Positions 54,579-62,400 of a stretch of 64,000 bases of DNA are shown here, in pieces. The stretch spans positions 17,047-81,046 of the forward strand of contig JAXLRE010000009.1 of the NCBI GenBank assembly GCA_046331265.1. The letters are read 5' to 3'. The stretch comes from JAGPDB01 sp046331265 (GTDB taxonomy: Bacteria; Actinomycetota; Acidimicrobiia; IMCC26256; JAGPDB01). Below the pieces are notes generated by a model. That model ran no database searches. It was given only the letters and a program-made list of their open reading frames with translations, and was not told where the DNA came from. The position numbers were made by a program, and so were the translations under genes. Positions within the stretch are counted from its first letter, which is position 1, and each line of letters opens with the position of its first letter.

Positions 54579-55206
54579 TAAAATTCGCATGATCTCTTGA
54601 ACTTAAAAGTTTCGCTGACCAAGTAGTATTTAAATTTTCCACTTCTCCATGGCTCATGATTTCTGAATTTGTTACTTTAATACCGCATTTAGCAAATTCA
54701 TCTTTGTTATTAATGAAGAAATCTGGTGTGATCTCACCTAGATGAGATAAACGTTTTGGCAAATTCTCTTTCCATATTTCACCATTTATAATTATCGTTA
54801 TCTCTCCATCTATTTTGGCGCAAGACGAGATTGAATTCAGGATGTTTTTGTCTAATTCCGCAATTCCTGTGAGAAGGTCACCCCAGGGGAGAATCACTCG
54901 TACTTCATCGCATAGGTTTTCGAAAGTTGGATAAGAATCTTTGATGTTTCCATAGACACACAACAAGTTATCGACACCACCGCGAGTTTTTTTCCTGTGT
55001 GCTTGTTTTGATGATTTTTCAAGTGAGTTGTATGCAGAATCTATTGCTACGTATAAGCTATCTTCATGATTACGTGCATCTCGGAGGGTACCTTTTGCAT
55101 CACCGGCTCCAATATCTAATATGACCTTGTTATATTTTTCTATTAGATCTAAAAAAAGACCGCGAGATAATTCTTCGCGGTCTTTTCCTTTAACAATTAA
55201 TGTCAC
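54553..55206 (-). CDS. KamB/NpmA-like 16S rRNA (A1408-N1) methyltransferase
   Basis: 217 residues, class I SAM methyltransferase. 'ILDIGAGDAK' is the SAM loop, 'SLYVAIDSAYNSL', 'AHRKKTRGGVDNLL' and 'VRVILPWGDLLTGI' match the family that methylates A1408 in the ribosomal A site. Trp108 (in LPWG) and Trp196 (in TTWSAKL) correspond to the two tryptophans that position A1408 in NpmA. Known members confer aminoglycoside resistance in producers or pathogens; here it could be a housekeeping homologue. It lies 2 bp after ribB and overlaps pdxH by 26 bp. Confidence 0.8.
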   Translation of the reverse strand: MTLIVKGKDREELSRGLFLDLIEKYNKVILDIGAGDAKGTLRDARNHEDSLYVAIDSAYNSLEKSSKQAHRKKTRGGVDNLLCVYGNIKDSYPTFENLCDEVRVILPWGDLLTGIAELDKNILNSISSCAKIDGEITIIINGEIWKENLPKRLSHLGEITPDFFINNKDEFAKCGIKVTNSEIMSHGEVENLNTTWSAKLLSSRDHANFIKAKAVRV

Positions 55207-55208
55207 GT

Positions 55209-55877
55209 TTAAACATTCGCATGTTCAAGCATCAATTCAGAGTCTTCTTCGTCTAAATTAATTTCGCTTTTAGCCATTTCTTGCCTGTATTGCGCCAATA
55301 ATTCGATAGATGTAATAGCTAAGTTATGTTCTTTAGCTATTTGTTCTAATGAATCCATACGAGCAGCTGTTCCATCCGTGTTGAGGATTTCACAAAGCAT
55401 ACCAATTGGAGCACAACCAGCTAGACGAGCTAAGTCTATTGTCGCTTCTGTATGCCCGCGTCTCGCTAAAACTCCATCTTCACTTGCTCGAAGAGGGAAG
55501 ATATGACCAGGACGGTGAAAATCTTCTGGTTTTGTGTCTTCTTTTGCACAAGAAGACACAGTTAAAGCACGGTCTTGTGCTGAAATTCCACTTGTTCCAC
55601 CTTTGTGGTCTATTGGAACACAAAACGGAGTATCAACAGTAACCATGTCACCTGTCAACATTGGTTGAAGCTCGAGTTTTTCTATGATTGAAGGAGAGCA
55701 TGGCATGCAGACTAATCCACGACCATGTGTGATCATGAAGTTGACTGATTCTGGCGTACAGAACTCTGCAGCCATAATGAAGTCACCTTCGTTTTCTCTA
55801 TCTTCATCGTCAACGACGATAACAATTTCTCCACGTGCAATTCTTTCGATTACGTCGCTAATTGAATTGAGTGCCAT
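55209..55877 (-). CDS. ribB: 3,4-Dihydroxy-2-butanone 4-phosphate synthase
   Basis: 222 residues, Mg enzyme of riboflavin synthesis acting on ribulose 5-phosphate. 'VVDDEDRENEGDFIMAA' and 'ARRGHTEATIDLARLAG' are the active-site motifs. It is a stand-alone RibB without the GTP cyclohydrolase II domain common in actinobacterial RibBA. An SD-like GGAGAC precedes the ATG, which lies inside the histidine kinase gene (28 bp overlap). Confidence 0.95.
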   Translation of the reverse strand: MALNSISDVIERIARGEIVIVVDDEDRENEGDFIMAAEFCTPESVNFMITHGRGLVCMPCSPSIIEKLELQPMLTGDMVTVDTPFCVPIDHKGGTSGISAQDRALTVSSCAKEDTKPEDFHRPGHIFPLRASEDGVLARRGHTEATIDLARLAGCAPIGMLCEILNTDGTAARMDSLEQIAKEHNLAITSIELLAQYRQEMAKSEINLDEEDSELMLEHANV

Positions 55878-57016
55878 GAGGCTGTCTCCTTACTTTGTTT
55901 ATTATTTGATGATGCGTTAGCACCGGTTACATTTTCTGTTTCATTATTTGGTTTTGAAACAGGAAAACTAATTGCAAATCTTGCACCGCCAAGATCTGAT
56001 GAAGAAACACTGATAGATCCATTATGTAGCAAAATTATTTGTTTAGAAATAGCCAAACCAATGCCGGCTCCTCCGTCTTTAGTGTTTCGATCGGTGTCTG
56101 CTCTGAAAAATCGTTCAAAAACATGATCAACAACAGCCTCATCTACACCAGGTCCATTATCATCTATATAAACGATAATTTCATTTCCTTTAGGATGCAT
56201 AGATCCACGAATCATCCCATTTTCAGGACAGTGACGGGCAGCATTACTCATTATGTTCGTAAACACTTGAACTAATCTGTGAAAATCTCCTTGAACATAA
56301 ACTTCACGAGATTCAATTGAGATTGTTATCTCAGGGAAATTCGTCGAAACAACGTCACGAGCACTGTTTAACGCTGAACTAATTTTGACAGGTTTAAAAT
56401 CTAGCTGAGCTACACCTGATTCGAGTTGAGATAAGTCTAGAAGTTGTTTTACTAATGCAGCCAAATGCTCGGTCTGCGTTAATAAACTCGATAGTTTTTC
56501 ATTAGTAGGCTGCTCGATGCCATCGACAAGGTTTTCTAATTGAGCTTGTAACGCAGTTACAGGAGTTTTTAGCTCATGGCTTGCATTTGCTATTAATTCT
56601 TTACGCAAATTCTCTGTTTTAGAAAGTTCTTCTGCCATCGAATTAAATGTTTGAGCCAAAGCACCAATTTCATCTCTTGAGAGAGTTTCGACACGTTGCG
56701 AATAATCTCCGACACTTAACCGTTTAGATACTTGCGCTATCTCTTTAAGCGGTGTTGTTAAACCTGCCGCAAAGAATTTTGTCAATACTAAAGCAACTAT
56801 TGCAGCAATGGCACCTGCGGCTGAAGGCCAAATTAAACCTGTCTGTACGCCAATCCAAAAAAGAACAACTGTTGTTGCGACTGCACCGAAAACTAGAAAA
56901 CCAATTTTCATTTTTAAAGATCTAAATGCAGATAAAGGCCTTAATGGGTGAGAAACTATGTGGCTTATGCTTTGCGAGAGTTCTTCAAGGTGTTCACTTA
57001 GTTGCTCGTTTTTCAT
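55850..57016 (-). CDS. HAMP sensor histidine kinase
   Basis: 388 residues. Two membrane segments (about 35-80), HAMP ('PLKEIAQVSKRLSVGDYSQ'), the phospho-His in 'ANASHELKTPVTALQ', N box 'NIMSNAARHCPEN', G1 'IDDNGPGV', F box 'FERFFRA' and G2 'GGAGIGLAISKQ'. There is almost no external domain, so it senses within or at the membrane. Stop and start overlap with the response regulator by 4 bp, forming a two-component pair. Confidence 0.94.
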   Translation of the reverse strand: MKNEQLSEHLEELSQSISHIVSHPLRPLSAFRSLKMKIGFLVFGAVATTVVLFWIGVQTGLIWPSAAGAIAAIVALVLTKFFAAGLTTPLKEIAQVSKRLSVGDYSQRVETLSRDEIGALAQTFNSMAEELSKTENLRKELIANASHELKTPVTALQAQLENLVDGIEQPTNEKLSSLLTQTEHLAALVKQLLDLSQLESGVAQLDFKPVKISSALNSARDVVSTNFPEITISIESREVYVQGDFHRLVQVFTNIMSNAARHCPENGMIRGSMHPKGNEIIVYIDDNGPGVDEAVVDHVFERFFRADTDRNTKDGGAGIGLAISKQIILLHNGSISVSSSDLGGARFAISFPVSKPNNETENVTGANASSNNKQSKETASWHSIQLAT

Positions 57017-57747
57017 GCGCTCACCTTTTTGTTGTTTTCCTCATACTCAAAGGCGTAACCAACAGCATGCACTGTTCGAATGAAATGCGGACCGATCTTT
57101 TTTCTTAGTGATCTGATATGTGAATCAACAGTTCTTAAATTTCCATGGTTAAATACATCGTTTATATTTTCATTTGAAGAATCATCAATTGTTAACATTT
57201 CAACTAGTTCTTCTCTTGTATATACAGCACCAGGATTAGAGCACAGAGTTGATAGAAGTTTGAATTCAGTTGGAGTGGTGTGAATGAATTCATCTTTAAT
57301 AAAAATGCTATGAGAAGTTGGGTCGATCGTTAAAGTTCCAAACGTAACTTTGTTATTTAATTTTGTAGAAATATTATTGATATTTTCTCTTCTACGAATC
57401 AGAGCATTAACTCTGGCTACTAATTCACGAGTTGAAAAAGGTTTTGTTACATAATCGTCTGCGCCAATTTCAAGACCAGAAATAATATCGTTTTCACTGT
57501 CTCGAGCAGACAAAATTAATATCGAAGTATCTTTATTTGCTCTAAGTTTTGAAGCCAGGCTAAGACCATCAAGGCCTGGGAGCATTATGTCCAAAATGGC
57601 CACTTCATATGGTTCATTTATGGCTAGATCCAAGCCATCTTTGCCGTTATCTGCGACTGAAACTAGGTATCCTTCATTAATAAGTCGAGCGGCAAGAGCA
57701 GAAGCTATATCTTGCTCGTCTTCGACAATGAGGATGTGCTTTTTCAC
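57013..57747 (-). CDS. OmpR/PhoB-family response regulator
   Basis: 244 residues. The receiver domain has acidic 'VEDEQD', phospho-Asp in 'VAILDIMLPG' and Lys in 'DDYVTKPFS'. The C-terminal winged helix has 'TPTEFKLLSTLCSNPGAVYT' and 'VDSHIRSLRKKIG'. It is paired with the adjacent kinase. The GTG start has TAGAAT exactly 6 nt before it (minus strand 57754-57759). Confidence 0.95.
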   Translation of the reverse strand: MKKHILIVEDEQDIASALAARLINEGYLVSVADNGKDGLDLAINEPYEVAILDIMLPGLDGLSLASKLRANKDTSILILSARDSENDIISGLEIGADDYVTKPFSTRELVARVNALIRRRENINNISTKLNNKVTFGTLTIDPTSHSIFIKDEFIHTTPTEFKLLSTLCSNPGAVYTREELVEMLTIDDSSNENINDVFNHGNLRTVDSHIRSLRKKIGPHFIRTVHAVGYAFEYEENNKKVSA

Positions 57748-57945
57748 ACCTATATTCTACGTATTTCTTTCACTGTACTATCTGGTCGAATTGTGAAGAT
57801 TTTGTAGTGAAAACGTAATTTTGATGGTTAAACCTACTAACACTCGAATACTATCGGGTGATATGTCCGAAAAGGCCTGAAAAGGTAGGTGGAACCTCCA
57901 GTATTGATGCTAAATAAGTAGTCAAAACACGACGAGAATAGCAAT
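57748..57945. promoter_or_regulatory. Divergent intergenic region, response regulator and pseudokinase
   Basis: About 200 bases without a gene. The minus-strand TAGAAT box (57754-57759) serves the response regulator. On the plus strand TACTAT (57849-57854) could be a -10 for the pseudokinase. That would leave a 5' leader of about 85 nt containing small hairpins (for example AGGT GGA ACCT). I recognise no known riboswitch in it. Confidence 0.35.
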
Positions 57946-59478
57946 ATGACCTGGTCGCAGCCACCAGATGACCCGATGGATAACGCGCATTCAATTACGA
58001 ATGGCGTATTTACTGCTGCGGGAATTCAGGTTAAATCAACATTAGGTTCATCGTATATAACTGACGTAATTAAAGTTGATAAACAAGGTAGCGAAAAAGC
58101 AATCAAAATTTTAACGACCAGTGCAACTAAAGATGTAGATCTAAAAAATAGATTTTTAACTAATGCAAGATATAACCAGTCGCTTGGGGAATTTACTCAA
58201 ATGCAAATTTCTGAAATTGTTGATAGCGGTCCACGTCCATATTATGTGATGGAACGCGTTTCGCAATCTTCATTGTTAGAAATAATCAGATTGCATGCAC
58301 CTATTGATCCAAGATGGCTTATAGAACTTTTACTACCTATTGCAAAAACTTTAGATACTATTCATCAACGAAATGTTTTGCACGCAAATATAAAACCAAG
58401 CAATTTACTTGTCGTTGTTGAAAATAACCAAGAAAAAATGATGTTGGTTGATTATTTGGAACCAACACTTGCTGCGACATCTGCAACTCTAACTGGAGCT
58501 GGCGTATATGCTGCACCTGAATTTAGAGCAGGTATACCAGTCTCAAATAGATCTGATATTTATTCGCTTTCTGCTGTCATGTATGAAGCTTTGAGTGCAA
58601 ATTTGGCTGTAGGTGCTCACAAATCAAGTGATGGAATGTTTCATGTTTGGCGTCCCAATGATGAACTGAGACAATTGCATAATGTGAATCCAGAGATTCC
58701 AAAGCCTCTATCTGATGTAATTATGAACGGGCTTTCTCCACAAGCAATTTCTAGACAATCAAGTGCTAGTGCTTTAGTCGAAGATTCATTGAGAGTTTTA
58801 GAGCAACCTCGTACAAGGGTTAAGATTGAGAAACCACAACCAGAACATAAACCTGTTCCAATGCTATTAATTGGCATTGGGGTTTTTGTTTCAATACTTT
58901 TATTGTTTGGTATTTTCAAAGTCATCACTAGCGTATTTTCTTCATCGGATTCACCTACAACAACTACTACACAAATTTCGACTCCAACAACTGGGGCAGC
59001 AACACTAACCGATGATGAAAAAACTCTTTTAAATTTATTGAAACCAGAAAATCAAACATGTCAAATAAACCGCAATGTTGGAAACGACAGAAAATGGCCT
59101 ATTGCAACAGCTATTCTTAACTGTGAATCTACGGGAATAACTACTTTAAATTATGGTCTATTTGCGAATAAAACTGATCTTGAATCTACATTTTTAGCTG
59201 CAAGAAATGCATTCGAGACAGATGCTAAAAATTCAGGTGGACAATTAGCTGCTACTCAAGCAGGATCAGATCCTTGCTCTGCAACTCCAAATGAATTCGG
59301 TCAATGGGGTTCCAAGCAAACAAATCAAAGTGGTGGATCGTTTGTTTGTGTTTCTACTCCTAATCCAAAAATAATTTGGTATGACTCAAATTCAAGATTA
59401 TTTGGTGAAGCCACGTTATCTACAGGTTCAGTTACAGACCTAGTTAATTGGTGGAAAAACAAGTCAGGACCAAAATAA
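57946..59478 (+). CDS. Membrane pseudokinase (Ser/Thr kinase-like) linked to EccC
   Basis: 510 residues. The kinase-like domain (about 20-285) keeps the VAIK-type Lys (near 53) and 'APEFRAG' and 'DIYSLSAVMYEAL' motifs. It lacks a glycine loop, its HRD reads HAN (Asp148 equivalent is Asn) and DFG reads DYL. Catalysis is therefore unlikely, though ATP binding may remain. A membrane helix at about 305-327 is followed by a Thr-rich spacer and an exported domain with four Cys. Its stop overlaps the EccC-like start (TAATG), resembling the EssB/YukC pseudokinase of Firmicute type VII systems in theme. Confidence 0.75.
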   Translation: MTWSQPPDDPMDNAHSITNGVFTAAGIQVKSTLGSSYITDVIKVDKQGSEKAIKILTTSATKDVDLKNRFLTNARYNQSLGEFTQMQISEIVDSGPRPYYVMERVSQSSLLEIIRLHAPIDPRWLIELLLPIAKTLDTIHQRNVLHANIKPSNLLVVVENNQEKMMLVDYLEPTLAATSATLTGAGVYAAPEFRAGIPVSNRSDIYSLSAVMYEALSANLAVGAHKSSDGMFHVWRPNDELRQLHNVNPEIPKPLSDVIMNGLSPQAISRQSSASALVEDSLRVLEQPRTRVKIEKPQPEHKPVPMLLIGIGVFVSILLLFGIFKVITSVFSSSDSPTTTTTQISTPTTGAATLTDDEKTLLNLLKPENQTCQINRNVGNDRKWPIATAILNCESTGITTLNYGLFANKTDLESTFLAARNAFETDAKNSGGQLAATQAGSDPCSATPNEFGQWGSKQTNQSGGSFVCVSTPNPKIIWYDSNSRLFGEATLSTGSVTDLVNWWKNKSGPK

Positions 59479-62400
59479 TGGAATTAACGCTTACTGTTCA
59501 ACCGCCTTCGTCTCCAGCTATAGACGTAGATTTTTCTCTTGATGCATCACGTCCAATAAAAGATGTCGTTGATGCATTAGTAAAAGCTACAGGAGTACCA
59601 GCTGTACTTAGTGAAGACATGAGCATATTTTTACCTGCAAGAAATGCATGGCTAAATAACGACATGAGCGTGTCAGCTGCAAAATTAAAAGTTGGAGAAG
59701 TTGTTGTCTTAGGTCGAAATTCTTCTACTTCTTCAGTGATGATTGGTGATATTGATGAGAAAAATAATGCATCTAAACAAAATAAATCTTCGATAGGTAC
59801 TTCGCCTTACGAACTTTGTGTTGTATCTGGATCTCAAAATGGTATTAGATTTAGCCTTAATCAAAACTCTGTTGTAATTGTAGATCGAGGCGGAATGGTT
59901 CGTGTTAGTGATGCTGCAGTTTTAGCCCACGCTCCTGGTCCTGAAAATATAAATGGCACTTCAGTCGAATATGAAGGTGTAACTCAACTAGATGCTGCAG
60001 CATGTGTAATTGAGTGTCAAAGTAAAATATTTTTTACACCAATTCATGGCGACACTTTTGTAGAAGTTAGAAAAGTAACAGAGAAAACTGAATTAGATGA
60101 ACATGCGATGATCGTATGTGGTGGAGTACAACTGTTTGTCCGCAAAAGAATAGTAGAACAAAATCAACATGTTTCTGAGCGTGGAATTATCGGTATTAAT
60201 AGGCCTCCCCGTGATATGCAGCCTCCTACAGAAAAAATAATTGGGATAGAAGCGCCACCTAGAGATCCACAAAAAGCGAGAATTTCTCCGATATTAGTTT
60301 TTCTTCCACTTGTTGCTGGTGTTGCAATGTATTTTGTAATGGGAAGAAACCCCGTGTTCTTAATGTTTATGGCTCTTTCACCAATAATGATGATTGGTCA
60401 AGCACTTGACTCTCGAAGATCAGGTAAAAAAGAATACAAACTTGGAAAAGCAAAATATATTAAAGATATTGATAATGCTGTTGCTCAAATGCGTATTGGT
60501 CGTCGTGAAGAATTAGCTATTCGTCGTTTGGTCTTTCCTGACGCACCCGATTGTGTATCGCGCGTGACTGATTCACGTCATGACCTTTGGGATAGAAGAA
60601 GAGAAGATATTGATTATCTTGCTTTACGAATTGGTGTAGGTGATCAAGCAGCATTAGTAAGTGCGTCAATTGGCAATGGTGGAAGCGAAGACTTAAGAGA
60701 CTATGGCGAAAGAAAGTTAAGAAGAACTGACCCAATAAAATTAGCACCGCTAGCAATTCCTTTACCTCAATATGGCGCCATTGGTTTGGTTGGAGCAAGA
60801 GATTTAACGAAAGATGTCACATCATGGTTGATATTGCAAATCATAACTTTGCAATCACATCGTGACGTTTCTATATGCGCTGCATTGCCAAATGATGTAG
60901 CACAAGAATATGAATATATGAAGTGGCTACCACATGTTATGCATGGTGGTGCTGAAATAGATGATCCAACAGTTGCGTTTGGTCCAGATAAATCTATTTT
61001 ATTGTTTCAAAAAGTAAGAGCACTTATTGATGCACGTTTATCGAACAATAAAAATGCTTATCAAACGAATTATACAGATTGGCCAAGCGTAATATTTTTT
61101 ATTGATGAATCAGTAGTAAAAGAAAGATCATTAATTGATTCAATATTAAAACTAGGTCCTGCAGTAGGTGTGTTTATTGTATTTTTGTCAACACAATTTA
61201 GAGATCTCCCTGGTGAATGTAGAGCAGTGATTGAAGTTAACGCTACTGATCCTTACCATCAAACAGCTTCAATTTCTTATCCAGGATCGGGTCAAAATCC
61301 GATTGTGTGCATGAAGGAAAGTGTAAATAAAGAAATCATTTTAGATGTTGCACAAATGATTGCACCTATGCGTGATGTTACTGCTTCCGTTGCTAGTGGT
61401 GGCGGTGGATCGTTACCTAAGGGTGTTCGCTTATTAGATGTTATTGAATTAACAAACCCATCTACAGATGAACTTGCTAGAAGATGGAATAATCCTCCTG
61501 AATCACTACAAGCTATTTTGGGTGTTACAACAGATGGAGTAATGCGTATTGACATGAGACGTGATGGTCCGCATGCCCTTGTTGCTGGTACTACAGGTTC
61601 AGGTAAAAGTGAGTTGCTTCAAACTTTTGTTGCATCAATTGCCGCAAATTATTCACCGCAAAAAGTTAACTTCCTTTTTGTTGACTATAAAGGTGGTTCA
61701 GCTTTTGCAGAATGTTCAACTATTCCACACAGCGTTGGTATGGTAACCGACCTTGATGAGTATTTAGCTCAACGTGTTTTGATTTCGTTAAATGCAGAAC
61801 TTAAACGTCGTGAAGCATTGTTGCGTGAATATGGAGTTAAAGACCTTGTAGTTTTTGAAAAACGTTTTCCAAATGAATGTCCACCTTCACTTTTAATTGT
61901 TATTGACGAGTTTGCGGCACTCGTGCGTGAAGTCCCAGATTTCGTTGAAGGTGTTGTTGACATTGCCCAAAGAGGACGAAGTTTAGGTTTACATTTAATT
62001 TTGGCTACTCAGAGACCAGCAGGTGTCGTTAACGATAATATACGTGCAAATACTAACTTACGTATTGCTTTACGTATTGCAGATACTGGTGACTCAAACG
62101 ATGTTATTGGTACCGATGAAGCTGCACGTATTCCAAGAACAATTCCAGGTAGAGCTTTTGTAAGAATGGGTCCTAGTGATCTTCAAGCATTCCAAACTGC
62201 TTATGGTGGAGATTTTACAGTCGCTGTAAATCAAAATAATGCGAACGAAGAAGTTAAAGAAAAAACACCAATCATCGTTGAACCATTCTCGTTATTAAAT
62301 GTTGTTGAGTTATCTGTTGAAGACGACTTAGAAGTTTTGGTTGATGAAGCTCAAGAAAAAGATGATTCTGCCTTGACAGATTTACGTTATCTATGTGCTG

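Noticed and set aside
57856..57945. Cyclic-di-GMP or cyclic-di-AMP riboswitch before the pseudokinase
   Set aside because: Some GGAACC-like pieces occur but I could not build the conserved core of either class; kept only as an unassigned leader.
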